Below, piece by piece: positions 45,180 to 60,280 of a stretch of 64,000 nucleotides of DNA. Position 1 is the first letter of the stretch, and each line of letters opens with the position of its first letter. The DNA comes from Corella eumyota. Lineage: Eukaryota; Chordata; Ascidiacea; Phlebobranchia; Corellidae. Under the pieces are notes generated by a model. That model was not told the origin of the DNA, ran no database searches, and worked only from the letters and a program-made list of their open reading frames with translations. The stretch lies in NCBI GenBank assembly GCA_963082875.1, contig OY720101.1, positions 13,787,671 to 13,851,670 of the forward strand. Reading direction: 5' to 3'. The position numbers were made by a program, and so were the translations under genes.

Positions 45180-48100
45180 AGATTAGTCGAAACAAAAATT
45201 TGCCCTAATTTTTTTGTTTTTAATTTTTTTCGCGAGTTTTTTATCTTGAATTTAAGTTAACCCAATGCGCATTTATTAAAACTAATAATTTTGATTTTTA
45301 GGAAACTGCAATTTTTATGAAATATGCTCATAAATTTTATGAATATTAATATTTTTGAAAAATATTCTTAAAATAAGTTCAATAGATGACTGGGGTTCTT
45401 GTGGTAAAAGGAATTTAAAATTTGAAAAAAAAAATTTTGAAAATTTTTGTACTAATCTACATGTGTGTATTAGGTCAAAGGGTCACTTGGTACGAAGATT
45501 AGTCGAAACAAAAATTTGCCCTAATTTTTTTGTTTTTAATTTTTTTCGCGAATTTTTTTATCTTGAATTTAAGTTAACCCAATGTGCATTTATTTAAACT
45601 AATAATTTTGATTTTTAGGAAACTGCAATTTTTAGGAAATATGCTCATAACTTTTATGAATATTAATATTTTTGAAAAATATTCTTAAAATAAGTTCAAT
45701 AGACGACTGGGGTTCTTGTGGTAAAAGGAATTTAAAATTTGAAAAAAAAAATTTCGAAAATTTTTGTATTAATCTACATATGTGTATTAGGTCAAAGGGT
45801 CACTTGGTACGAAAATTAGTCGAAACAAAAATTTGCCCTAATTTTTTTGTTTTTAATTTTTTTCGCGAATTTTTTTATCTTGAATTTAAGTTAACCCAAT
45901 GCGCATTTATTAAAACTAATAATTTTGCTTTTTAGGAAACGGCAATTTTTATGAAATATGCTCATAACTTTTATGAATATTAATATTTTTGAAAAATATT
46001 CTTAAAATAAGTTCAATAGACGACTGGGGTTCTTGTGGTAAAAGGAATTTAAAATTTAAAAAAAAAAATTTTGAAAATTTTTGTACTAATCTACATATGT
46101 GTATTAGGTCAAAGGGTCACTTGGTACGAAGATTAGTCAAAACAAAAATTTGCCCTAATTTTTTTGTTTTTAATTTTTTTCGCGAATTTTTTTATCTTGA
46201 ATTTAAGTTAACCCAATGCGCATTTATTAAAACTAATAATTTTGATTTTTAGGAAACTGCAATTTTTATGAAATATGCTCGTAACTTTTATGAATATTAA
46301 TATTTTTGAAAAATATTCTTAAAATAAGTTCAATAGACGACTGGGGTTCTTGTGGTAAAAGGAATTTAAAATTTGAAAAAAAAAATTTCGAAAATTTTTG
46401 TACTAATCTACATATGTGTATTAGGTCAAAGGGTCACTTGGTACGAAGATTAGTCGAAACAAAAATTTGCCCTAATTTTTTTGTTTTTAATTTTTTTCGC
46501 GAATTTTTTTATCTTGAATTTAAGTTAACCCAATGCACATTTATTAAAACTAATAATTTTGATTTTTAGGAAACTGCAATTTTTATGAAATATGCTCATA
46601 ACTTTTATGAATATTAATATTTTTGAAAAATATTCTTAAAATAAGTTCAATAGACGACTGGGGTTCTTGTGGTAAAAGAAATTTAAAATTTGAAAAAAAA
46701 AAATTTCGAAAATTTTTGTACTAATCTACATATGTGTATTAAGTCAAAGGGTCACTTGGTACGAAGATTAGTCGAAACAGAAATTTGCCCTAATTTTTTT
46801 GTTTTTAATTTTTTTCGCGAATTTTTTTATCTTGAATTTAAGTTAACCCAATGCGCATTTATTAAAACTAATAATTTTGATTTTTAGGAAACTGCAATTT
46901 TTATGAAATATGCTCATAACTTTTATGAATATTAATATTTTTGAAAAATATTCTTAAAATAAGTTCAATAGACGACTGGGGTTCTTGTGGTAAAAGAAAT
47001 TTAAAATTTGAAAAAAAAAAATTTCGAAAATTTTTGTACTAATCTACATATGTGTATTAGGTCAAAGGGTCACTTGGTACGAAGATTAGTCGAAACAAAA
47101 ATTTGCCCTAATTTTTTTGTTTTTAATTTTTTTCGCGAATTTTTTTATCTTGAATTTAAGTTAACCCAATGCGCATTTATTAAAACTAATAATTTTGATT
47201 TTTAGGAAACTGCAATTTTTATGAAATATGCTCATAACTTTTATGAATATTAATATTTTTGAAAAATATTCTTAAAATAAGTTCAATAGACGACTGGGGT
47301 TCTTGTGGTAAAAGAAATTTAAAATTTGAAAAAAAAAAATTTTGAAAATTTTTGTACTAATCTACATATGTGTATTAGGTCAAAGGGTCACTTGGTACGA
47401 AGATTAGTCGAAACAAAAATTTGCCCTAATTTTTTTGTTTTTAATTTTTTTCGCGAATTTTTTTATCTTGAATTTAAGTTAACCCAATGCGCATTTATTA
47501 AAACTAATAATTTTGATTTTTAGGAAACTGCAATTTTTATGAAATATGCTCATAACTTTTATGAATATTAATATTTTTGAAAAATATTCTTAAAATAAGT
47601 TCAATAGACGACTGGGGTTCTTGTGGTAAAAGAAATTTAAAATTTGAAAAAAAAAAATTTCGAAAATTTTTGTATTAATCTACATATGTGTATTAGGTCA
47701 AAGGGTCACTTGGTACGAAGATTAGTCGAAACAAAAATTTGCCCTAATTTTTTTGTTTTTAATTTTTTTCGCGAATTTTTTTATCTTGAATTTAAGTTAA
47801 CCCAATGCGCATTTATTAAAACTAATAATTTTGATTTTTAGGAAACTGCAATTTTTATGAAATATGCTCATAACTTTTATGAATATTAATATTTTTGAAA
47901 AATATTCTTAAAATAAGTTCAATAGACGACTGGGGTTCTTGTGGTAAAAGGAATTTAAAATTTGAAAAAAAAAAAATTTCGAAAATTTTTGTACTAATCT
48001 ACATATGTGTATTAGGTCAAAAGGTCACTTGGTACGAAGATTAGTCGAAACAAAAATTTGCCCTAATTTTTTTGTTTTTAAATTTTTTCGCGAATTTTTT

Positions 48101-51100
48101 TATCTTGAATTTAAGTTAACTCAATGCGCATTTATTAAAACTAATAATTTTGATTTTTAGGAAACTGCAATTTTTATGAAATATGCTCATAACTTTTATG
48201 AATATTAATATTTTTGAAAAATATTCTTAAAATAAGTTCAATAGACGACTGGGGTTCTTGTGGTAAAAGAAATTTAAAATTTGAAAAAAAAAATTTCGAA
48301 AATTTTTGTACTAATCTACATATGTGTATTAGGGTCAAAGGGTCACTTGGTACGAAGATTAGTCGAAACAAAAATTTGCCCTAATTTTTTTGTTTTTAAT
48401 TTTTTTCGCGAGTTTTTTATCTTGAATTTAAGTTAACCCAATGCGCATTTATTAAAACTAATAATTTTGATTTTTAGGAAACTGCAATTTTTATGAAATA
48501 TGCTCATAAATTTTATGAATATTAATATTTTTGAAAAATATTCTTAAAATAAGTTCAATAGATGACTGGGGTTCTTGTGGTAAAAGGAATTTAAAATTTG
48601 AAAAAAAAAATTTTGAAAATTTTTGTACTAATCTACATGTGTGTATTAGGTCAAAGGGTCACTTGGTACGAAGATTAGTCGAAACAAAAATTTGCCCTAA
48701 TTTTTTTGTTTTTAATTTTTTTCGCGAATTTTTTTATCTTGAATTTAAGTTAACCCAATGTGCATTTATTTAAACTAATAATTTTGATTTTTAGGAAACT
48801 GCAATTTTTAGGAAATATGCTCATAACTTTTATGAATATTAATATTTTTGAAAAATATTCTTAAAATAAGTTCAATAGACGACTGGGGTTCTTGTGGTAA
48901 AAGGAATTTAAAATTTGAAAAAAAAAATTTCGAAAATTTTTGTATTAATCTACATATGTGTATTAGGTCAAAGGGTCACTTGGTACGAAAATTAGTCGAA
49001 ACAAAAATTTGCCCTAATTTTTTTGTTTTTAATTTTTTTCGCGAATTTTTTTATCTTGAATTTAAGTTAACCCAATGCGCATTTATTAAAACTAATAATT
49101 TTGCTTTTTAGGAAACGGCAATTTTTATGAAATATGCTCATAACTTTTATGAATATTAATATTTTTGAAAAATATTCTTAAAATAAGTTCAATAGACGAC
49201 TGGGGTTCTTGTGGTAAAAGGAATTTAAAATTTAAAAAAAAAAATTTTGAAAATTTTTGTACTAATCTACATATGTGTATTAGGTCAAAGGGTCACTTGG
49301 TACGAAGATTAGTCAAAACAAAAATTTGCCCTAATTTTTTTGTTTTTAATTTTTTTCGCGAATTTTTTTATCTTGAATTTAAGTTAACCCAATGCGCATT
49401 TATTAAAACTAATAATTTTGATTTTTAGGAAACTGCAATTTTTATGAAATATGCTCGTAACTTTTATGAATATTAATATTTTTGAAAAATATTCTTAAAA
49501 TAAGTTCAATAGACGACTGGGGTTCTTGTGGTAAAAGGAATTTAAAATTTGAAAAAAAAAATTTCGAAAATTTTTGTACTAATCTACATATGTGTATTAG
49601 GTCAAAGGGTCACTTGGTACGAAGATTATTCGAAACAAAAATTTGCCCTAATTTTTTTGTTTTTAATTTTTTTCGCGAATTTTTTTATCTTGAATTTAAG
49701 TTAACCCAATGCACATTTATTAAAACTAATAATTTTGATTTTTAGGAAACTGCAATTTTTATGAAATATGCTCATAACTTTTATGAATATTAATATTTTT
49801 GAAAAATATTCTTAAAATAAGTTCAATAGACGACTGGGGTTCTTGTGGTAAAAGAAATTTAAAATTTGAAAAAAAAAAATTTCGAAAATTTTTGTACTAA
49901 TCTACATATGTGTATTAGGTCAAAGGGTCACTTGGTACGAAGATTAGTCGAAACAGAAATTTGCCCTAATTTTTTTGTTTTTAATTTTTTTCGCGAATTT
50001 TTTTATCTTGAATTTAAGTTAACCCAATGCGCATTTATTAAAACTAATAATTTTGATTTTTAGGAAACTGCAATTTTTATGAAATATGCTCATAACTTTT
50101 ATGAATATTAATATTTTTGAAAAATATTCTTAAAATAAGTTCAATAGACGACTGGGGTTCTTGTGGTAAAAGAAATTTAAAATTTGAAAAAAAAAAATTT
50201 CGAAAATTTTTGTACTAATCTACATATGTGTATTAGGTCAAAGGGTCACTTGGTACGAAGATTAGTCGAAACAAAAATTTGCCCTAATTTTTTTGTTTTT
50301 AATTTTTTTCGCGAATTTTTTTATCTTGAATTTAAGTTAACCCAATGCGCATTTATTAAAACTAATAATTTTGATTTTTAGGAAACTGCAATTTTTATGA
50401 AATATGCTCATAACTTTTATGAATATTAATATTTTTGAAAAATATTCTTAAAATAAGTTCAATAGACGACTGGGGTTCTTGTGGTAAAAGAAATTTAAAA
50501 TTTGAAAAAAAAAAATTTTGAAAATTTTTGTACTAATCTACATATGTGTATTAGGTCAAAGGGTCACTTGGTACGAAGATTAGTCGAAACAAAAATTTGC
50601 CCTAATTTTTTTGTTTTTAATTTTTTTCGCGAATTTTTTTATCTTGAATTTAAGTTAACCCAATGCGCATTTATTAAAACTAATAATTTTGATTTTTAGG
50701 AAACTGCAATTTTTATGAAATATGCTCATAACTTTTATGAATATTAATATTTTTGAAAAATATTCTTAAAATAAGTTCAATAGACGACTGGGGTTCTTGT
50801 GGTAAAAGAAATTTAAAATTTGAAAAAAAAAAATTTCGAAAATTTTTGTACTAATCTACATATGTGTATTAGGTCAAAGGGTCACTTGGTACGAAGATTA
50901 GTCGAAACAAAAATTTGCCCTAATTTTTTTGTTTTTAATTTTTTTCGCGAATTTTTTTATCTTGAATTTAAGTTAACCCAATGCGCATTTATTAAAACTA
51001 ATAATTTTGATTTTTAGGAAACTGCAATTTTTATGAAATATGCTCATAACTTTTATGAATATTAATATTTTTGAAAAATATTCTTAAAATAAGTTCAATA

Positions 51101-51510
51101 GACGACTGGGGTTCTTGTGGTAAAAGGAATTTAAAATTTGAAAAAAAAAAAATTTCGAAAATTTTTGTACTAATCTACATATGTGTATTAGGTCAAAAGG
51201 TCACTTGGTACGAAGATTAGTCGAAACAAAAATTTGCCCTAATTTTTTTGTTTTTAAATTTTTTCGCGAATTTTTTTATCTTGAATTTAAGTTAACTCAA
51301 TGCGCATTTATTAAAACTAATAATTTTGATTTTTAGGAAACTGCAATTTTTATGAAATATGCTCATAACTTTTATGAATATTAATATTTTTGAAAAATAT
51401 TCTTAAAATAAGTTCAATAGACGACTGGGGTTCTTGTGGTAAAAGAAATTTAAAATTTGAAAAAAAAAATTTCGAAAATTTTTGTACTAATCTACATATG
51501 TGTATTAGGG
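45180..51510 (+). repeat. Higher-order duplication in the satellite: two 10-monomer blocks, offset 3,176 bp
   Basis: Distinctive monomer variants recur in the same order 3,176 bp later. Examples are the CGCGAGTTTTTTATC variant near 45230 and 48405, a TTTTTAGGAAATATG variant near 45635 and 48810, a TTTTGCTTTTTAGG variant near 45925 and 49100, and an AGGTCAAAAGGTCA variant near 48015 and 51190. Only a few substitutions separate the two blocks. Confidence 0.9.
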
Positions 51511-53044
51511 TCAAAGGGTCACTTGGTACGAAGATTAGTCGAAACAAAAATTTGCCCTAATTTTTTTGTTTTTAATTTTTTTCGCGAATTTTTTTATCTT
51601 GAATTTAAGTTAACCCAATGCGCATTTATTAAAACTAATAATTTTGATATTTAGGAAACTGCAATTTTTATGAAATATGCTCATAACTTTTATAATTATT
51701 AATATTTTTGAATAATATTTTTAAAATAAGTTCATTAGGCGACTGGGGTAATTATAGAAAAAGGAATTTAAAATTTGAAAAAAAAAATTTTGAAAATTTT
51801 TGTACTAATCTACATATGTGTATTAGGTCAAAGGGTCACTTGGTACGAAGATTAGTCAAAACAAAAATTTGCCCTAATTTTTTTGTTTTTAATTTTTTTC
51901 GCGAAATTTTTTATCTTGAATTTAAGTTAACCCAATGCGCATTTATTAAAACTAATAATTTTGATTTTTAGGAAACTGCAATTTTTATGAAATATGCTCG
52001 TAACTTTTATGAATATTAATATTTTTGAAAAATATTCTTAAAATAAGTTCAATAGACGACTGGAGTTCTTGTGGTAAAAGGAATTTAAAATTTGAAAAAA
52101 AAAATTTCGAAAATTTTTGTACTAACATACATATGTGTATTAGGTCAAAGGGTCACTTGGTACGAAGATTAGTCGAAACAAAAATTTGCCCTAATTTTTT
52201 TGTTTTTAATTTTTTTCGCGAATTTTTTTATCTTGAATTTAAGTTAACCCAATGCACATTTATTAAAACTAATAATTTTGATCTTTAGGAAACTGCAATT
52301 TTTATGAAATATGCTCATAACTTTTATGAATATTAATATTTTTGAAAAATATTCTTAAAATAAGTTCAATAGACGACTGGGGTTCTTGTGGTAAAAGAAA
52401 TTTAAAATTTGAAAAAAAAAAATTTCGAAAATTTTTGTACTAATTTACATATGTGTATTAGGTCAAAGGGTCACTTGGTACGAAGATTAGTCGAAACAAA
52501 AATTTGCCCTAATTTTTTTGTTTTTAATTTTTTTCGCGAATTTTTTTATCTTGAATTTAAGTTAACCCAATGCGCATTTATTAAAACTAATAATTTTGAT
52601 TTTTAGGAAACTGCAATTTTTATGAAATATGCTCATAACTTTTATGAATATTAATATTTTTGAAAAATATTCTTAAAATAAGTTCAATAGACGACTGGGG
52701 TTCTTGTGGTAAAAGAAATTTAAAATTTGAAAAAAAAAAATTTCGAAAATTTTTGTACTAATCTACATGTGTGTATTAGGTCAAAGGGTCACTTGGTACG
52801 AAGATTAGTCGAAACAAAAATTTGCCCTAATTTTTTTGTTTTTAATTTTTTTCGCGAATTTTTTTATCTTGAATTTAAGTTAACCCAATGCGCATTTATT
52901 AAAACTAATAATTTTGATTTTTAGGAAACTGCAATTTTTATGAAATATGCTCATAACTTTTATGAATATTAATATTTTTGAAAAATATTCTTAAAATAAG
53001 TTCAATAGACGACTGGGGTTCTTGTGGTAAAAGAAATTTAAAAT

Positions 53045-56000
53045 TTGAAAAAAAAAAATTTTGAAAATTTTTGTACTAATCTACATATGTGTATTAGGTC
53101 AAAGGGTCACTTGGTACGAAGATTAGTCGAAACAAAAATTTGCCCTAATTTTTTTGTTTTTAATTTTTTTCGCGAATTTTTTTATCTTGAATTTAAGTTA
53201 ACCCAATGCGCATTTATTAAAACTAATAATTTTGATTTTTAGGAAACTGCAATTTTTATGAAATATGCTCATAACTTTTATGAATATTAATATTTTTGAA
53301 AAATATTCTTAAATTAAGTTCAATAGACGACTGGGGTTCTTGTGGTAAAAGAAATTTAAAATTTGAAAAAAAAAAATTTCGAAAATTTTTGTACTAATCT
53401 ACATGTGTGTATTAGGTCAAAGGGTCACTTGGTACGAAGATTAGTCGAAACAAAAATTTGCCCTAATTTTTTTGTTTTTAATTTTTTTCGCGAATTTTTT
53501 TATCTTGAATTTAAGTTAACCCAATGCGCATTTATTAAAACTAATAATTTTGATTTTTAGGAAACTGCAATTTTTATGAAATATGCTCATAACTTTTATG
53601 AATATTAATATTTTTGAAAAATATTCTTAAAATAAGTTCAATAGACGAATGGGGTTCTTGTGGTAAAAGAAATTTAAAATTTGAAAAAAAAAAATTTTGA
53701 AAATTTTTGTACTAATCTACATATGTGTATTAGGTCAAAGGGTCACTTGGTACGAAGATTAGTCGAAACAAAAATTTGCCCTAATTTTTTTGTTTTTAAT
53801 TGTTTTCGCGAATTTTTTTATCTTGAATTTAAGTTAACCCAATGCGCATTTATTAAAACTAATAATTTTGAGTTTTAGGAAACTGCATTTTTTATGAAAT
53901 ATGCTCATAACTTTTATGAATATTAATATTTTTGAAAAATATTCTTAAAATAAGTTCAATAGACGACCGGGGTTCTTGTGGTAAAAGGAATTTAAAATTT
54001 GAAAAAAAAAAATTTCGAAAATTTTTGTACTAATCTACATATGTGTATTAGGTCAAAGGGTCACTTGGTACGAAGATTAGTCGAAACAAAAATTTGCCCT
54101 AATTTTTTTGTTTTTAATTTTTTTCGCGAATTTTTTTATTTTGAATTTAAGTTAACCCAATGCGCATTTATTAAAACTATTAATTTTGATTTTTAGGAAA
54201 CTGCAATTTTTATGAAATATGCTCATAACTTTTATGAATATTAATATTTTTGAAAAATATTCTTAAAATAAGTTCAATAGACGACTGGGGTTCTTGTGGT
54301 AAAAGGAATTTAAAATTTGAAAAAAAAAAATTTCGAAAATTTTTGTACTAATCTACATATGTGTATTAGGTCAAAGGGTCACTTGGTACGAAGATTAGTC
54401 GAAACAAAAATTTGCCCTAATTTTTTTGTTTTTAATTTTTTTCGCGAATTTTTTTATCTTGAATTTAAGTTAACCCAATGCGCATTTATTAAAACTAATA
54501 ATTTTGATTTTTAGGAAACTGCAATTTTTATGAAATATGCTCATAACTTTTATGAATATTAATATTTTTGAAAAATATTCTTAAAATAAGTTCAATAGAC
54601 GACTGGGGTTCTTGTGGTAAAAGGAATTTAAAATTTGAAAAAAAAAAATTTCGAAAATTTTTGTACTAATCTACATATGTGTATTAGGTCAAAGGGTCAC
54701 TTGGTACGAAGATTAGTCGAAACAAAAATTTGCCCTAATTTTTTTGTTTTTAATTTTTTTCGCGAATTTTTTTATCTTGAATTTAAGTTAACCCAATGCG
54801 CATTTATTAAAACTAATAATTTTGATTTTTAGGAAACTGCAATTTTTATGAAATATGCTCATAACTTTTATGAATATTAATATTTTTGAAAAATATTCTT
54901 AAAATAAGTTCAATAGACGACTGGGGTTCTTGTGGTAAAAGAAATTTAAAATTTGAAAAAAAAAAATTTTGAAAATTTTTGTACTAATCTACATATGTGT
55001 ATTAGGTCAAAGGGTCACTTGGTACGAAGATTAGTCGAAACAAAAATTTGCCCTAATTTTTTTGTTTTTAATTTTTTTCGCGAATTTTTTTATCTTGAAT
55101 TTAAGTTAACCCAATGCGCATTTATTAAAACTAATAATTTTGATTTTTAGGAAACTGCAATTTTTATGAAATATGCTCATAACTTTTATGAATATTAATA
55201 TTTTTGAAAAATATTCTTAAATTAAGTTCAATAGACGACTGGGGTTCTTGTGGTAAAAGAAATTTAAAATTTGAAAAAAAAAAATTTCGAAAATTTTTGT
55301 ACTAATCTACATGTGTGTATTAGGTCAAAGGGTCACTTGGTACGAAGATTAGTCGAAACAAAAATTTGCCCTAATTTTTTTGTTTTTAATTTTTTTCGCG
55401 AATTTTTTTATCTTGAATTTAAGTTAACCCAATGCGCATTTATTAAAACTAATAATTTTGATTTTTAGGAAACTGCAATTTTTATGAAATATGCTCATAA
55501 CTTTTATGAATATTAATATTTTTGAAAAATATTCTTAAAATAAGTTCAATAGACGACTGGGGTTCTTGTGGTAAAAGAAATTTAAAATTTGAAAAAAAAA
55601 AATTTTGAAAATTTTTGTACTAATCTACATATGTGTATTAGGTCAAAGGGTCACTTGGTACGAAGATTAGTCGAAACAAAAATTTGCCCTAATTTTTTTG
55701 TTTTTAATTGTTTTCGCGAATTTTTTTATCTTGAATTTAAGTTAACCCAATGCGCATTTATTAAAACTAATAATTTTGATTTTTAGGAAACTGCATTTTT
55801 TATGAAATATGCTCATAACTTTTATGAATATTAATATTTTTGAAAAATATTCTTAAAATAAGTTCAATAGACGACCGGGGTTCTTGTGGTAAAAGGAATT
55901 TAAAATTTGAAAAAAAAAAATTTCGAAAATTTTTGTACTAATCTACATATGTGTATTAGGTCAAAGGGTCACTTGGTACGAAGATTAGTCGAAACAAAAA

Positions 56001-59000
56001 TTTGCCCTAATTTTTTTGTTTTTAATTTTTTTCGCGAATTTTTTTATTTTGAATTTAAGTTAACCCAATGCGCATTTATTAAAACTATTAATTTTGATTT
56101 TTAGGAAACTGCAATTTTTATGAAATATGCTCATAACTTTTATGAATATTAATATTTTTGAAAAATATTCTTAAAATAAGTTCAATAGACGACTGGGGTT
56201 CTTGTGGTAAAAGGAATTTAAAATTTGAAAAAAAAAAATTTCGAAAATTTTTTTACTAATCTACATATGTGTATTAGGTCAAAGGGTCACTTGGTACGAA
56301 GATTAGTCGAAACAAAAATTTGCCCTAATTTTTTTGTTTTTAATTTTTTTCGCGAATTTTTTTATCGTGAATTTAAGTTAACCCAATGCGCATTTATTAA
56401 AACTTAAAATTTTGATTTTTAAGAAACAGCAATTTATATGAAATATGCTCATAACTTTTATAATTATTAATATTTTTGAATAATATTTTTAAAATACGTT
56501 CATTAGGCGACTGGGGTAATTATAGTAAAAAGAATTTAAAATTTGAAAAAAAAAATTTCGAAAATTTTTGTACTAATCTACATATGTGTATTAGGTCAAA
56601 GGGTCACTTGGTACGAAGATTAGTCGAAACAAAAATTTGTCCTAATTTTTTTGTTTTTAATTTTTTTCGCGAATTTTTTTATCTTGAATTTTAGTTAACC
56701 CAATGCACATTTATTAAAACTAATAATTTTGATTTTTAAGACACTGCAATTTTTATGAAATATGCTCATAACTTTTATGAATATTAATATTTTTGAAAAA
56801 TATTCTTAAAATAAGTTCAATAAACGACTGGGGTTCTTGTGGTAAAAGGAATTTAAAATTTGAAAAAAAAAAAAAGGCGAAAATTTTTGTACTAATCTAC
56901 ATATGTGTATTAGGTCAAAGGGTCACTTGGTACGAAGATTAGTCGAAACAAAAATTTGCCCTAATTTTTTTGTTTTTAATTTTTTTTGCGAATTTTTTTA
57001 TCGTGAATTTAAGTTAACCCAATGCGCATTTATTAAAACTAATAATTTCGATTTTTAAGAAACTGCAATTTTTATGAAATATGCTCATAACTTTTATGAA
57101 TATTAATATTTTTGAAAAATATTCTTAAAATAAGTTCAATAGACGACTGGAGTTCTTGTGGCAAAAGGAATTTAAAATTTGAAAAAAAAAAATTTCGAAA
57201 ATTTTTGTACTAATCTACATATGTGTATTAGGTCAAAGGGTCACTTGGTACGAAGATTAGTCGAAACAAAAATTTGCCCTAATTTTTTTGTTTTTAATTT
57301 TTTTCGCGAATTTTTTTATCTTGAATTTAAGTTAACCCAATGCGCATTTATTAAAACTATTAATTTTGATTTTTAGGAAACTGCAATTTTTATGAAATAT
57401 GCTCATAACTTTTATGAATATTAATATTTTTGAAAAATATTCTTAAATTAAGTTCAATAGACGACTGGGGTTCTTGTGGTAAAAGGAATTTAAAATTTGA
57501 AAAAAAAAAATTTCGAAAATTTTTGTACTAATCTACATATGTGTATTAGGTCAAAGGGTCACTTGGTACGAAGATTAGTCGAAACAAAAATTTGCCCTAA
57601 TTTTTTTGTTTTTAATTTTTTTCGCGAATTTTTTTATCGTGAATTTAAGTTAACCCAATGCGCATTTATTAAAACTTAAAATTTTGATTTTTAAGAAACA
57701 GCAATTTATATGAAATATGCTCATAACTTTTATAATTATTAATATTTTTGAATAATATTTTTAAAATAAGTTCATTAGGCGACTGGGGTAATTATAGTAA
57801 AAGGAATTTAAAATTTGAAAAAAAAAATTTCGAAAATTTTTGTACTAATCTACATATGTGTATTAGGTCAAAGGGTCACTTGGTACGAAGATTAGTCGAA
57901 ACAAAAATTTGCCCTAATTTTTTTGTTTTTAATTTTTTTCGCGAATTTTTTTATCTTGAATTTAAGTTAACCCAATGCGCATTTATTAAAACTAATAATT
58001 TTGATTTTTAGGAAACTGCAATTTTTATGAAATATGCTCATAACTTTTATGAATATTAATATTTTTGAAAAATATTCTTAAATTAAGTTCAATAGACGAC
58101 TGGGGTTCTTGTGGTAAAAGAAATTTAAAATTTGAAAAAAAAAAATTTCGAAAATTTTTGTACTAATCTACATGTGTGTATTAGGTCAAAGGGTCACTTG
58201 GTACGAAGATTAGTCGAAACAAAAATTTGCCCTAATTTTTTTGTTTTTAATTTTTTTCGCGAATTTTTTTATCTTGAATTTAAGTTAACCCAATGCGCAT
58301 TTATTAAAACTAATAATTTTGATTTTTAGGAAACTGCAATTTTTATGAAATATGCTCATAACTTTTATGAATATTAATATTTTTGAAAAATATTCTTAAA
58401 ATAAGTTCAATAGACGAATGGGGTTCTTGTGGTAAAAGAAATTTAAAATTTGAAAAAAAAAAATTTTGAAAATTTTTGTACTAATCTACATATGTGTATT
58501 AGGTCAAAGGGTCACTTGGTACGAAGATTAGTCGAAACAAAAATTTGCCCTAATTTTTTTGTTTTTAATTGTTTTCGCGAATTTTTTTATCTTGAATTTA
58601 AGTTAACCCAATGCGCATTTATTAAAACTAATAATTTTGATTTTTAGGAAACTGCATTTTTTATGAAATATGCTCATAACTTTTATGAATATTAATATTT
58701 TTGAAAAATATTCTTAAAATAAGTTCAATAGACGACCGGGGTTCTTGTGGTAAAAGGAATTTAAAATTTGAAAAAAAAAAATTTCGAAAATTTTTGTACT
58801 AATCTACATATGTGTATTAGGTCAAAGGGTCACTTGGTACGAAGATTAGTCGAAACAAAAATTTGCCCTAATTTTTTTGTTTTTAATTTTTTTCGCTAAT
58901 TTTTTTATCTTGAATTTAAGTTAACCCAATGCGCATTTATTAAAACTATTAATTTTGATTTTTAGGAAACTGCAATTTTTATGAAATATGCTCATAACTT

Positions 59001-60280
59001 TTATGAATATTAATATTTTTGAAAAATATTCTTAAAATAAGTTCAATAGACGACTGGGGTTCTTGTGGTAAAAGGAATTTAAAATTTGAAAAAAAAAAAT
59101 TTCGAAAATTTTTGTACTAATCTACATATGTGTATTAGGTCAAAGGGTCACTTGGTACGAAGATTAGTCGAAACAAAAATTTGCCCTAATTTTTTTGTTT
59201 TTAATTTTTTTCGCGAATTTTTTTATCGTGAATTTAAGTTAACCCAATGCGCATTTATTAAAACTTAAAATTTTGATTTTTAAGAAACAGCAATTTATAT
59301 GAAATATGCTCATAACTTTTATAATTATTAATATTTTTGAATAATATTTTTAAAATACGTTCATTAGGCGACTGGGGTAATTATAGTAAAAGGAATTTAA
59401 AATTTGAAAAAAAAAATTTCGAAAATTTTTGTACTAATCTACATATGTGTATTAGGTCAAAGGGTCACTTGGTACGAAGATTAGTCGAAACAAAAATTTG
59501 TCCTAATTTTTTTGTTTTTAATTTTTTTCGCGAATTTTTTTATCTTGAATTTTAGTTAACCCAATGCACATTTATTAAAACTAATAATTTTGATTTTTAA
59601 GACACTGCAATTTTTATGAAATATGCTCATAACTTTTATGAATATTAATATTTTTGAAAAATATTCTTAAAATAAGTTCAATAAACGACTGGGATTCTTG
59701 TGGTAAAAGGAATTTAAAATTTGAAAAAAAAAAAATGTCGAAAATTTTTGTACTAATCTACATATGTGTATTAGGTCAAAGGGTCACTTGGTACGAAGAT
59801 TAGTCGAAACAAAAATTTGCCCTAATTTTTTTGTTTTTAATTTTTTTTGCGAATTTTTTTATCGTGAATTTAAGTTAACCCAATGCGCATTTATTAAAAC
59901 TAATAATTTCGATTTTTAAGAAACTGCAATTTTTATGAAATATGCTCATAACTTTTATGAATATTAATATTTTTGAAAAATATTCTTAAAATAAGTTCAA
60001 TAGACGACTGGAGTTCTTGTGGCAAAAGGAATTTAAAATTTGAAAAAAAAAAATTTCGAAAATTTTTGTACTAATCTACATATGTGTATTAGGTCAAAGG
60101 GTCACTTGGTACGAAGATTAGTCGAAACAAAAATTTGCCCTAATTTTTTTGTTTTTAATTTTTTTCGCGAATTTTTTTATCTTGAATTTAAGTTAACCCA
60201 ATGCGCATTTATTAAAACTATTAATTTTGATTTTTAGGAAACTGCAATTTTTATGAAATATGCTCATAACTTTTATGAAT
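53045..60280 (+). repeat. Nested higher-order repeats of 6 and 9 monomers in the satellite
   Basis: Variants in 53045-54200 recur at +1,908 bp (six monomers), for example TTAAATTAAGTTC near 53310 and 55218 and TTAATTGTTTTCGCG near 53798 and 55706. Variants in about 55220-57400 recur at +2,861 bp (nine monomers), including the same markers near 58080 and 58567 and the diverged monomer at 56480, then 59340. A further two-monomer repeat (+637 bp) is seen at 60040 and 60677. Confidence 0.85.
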
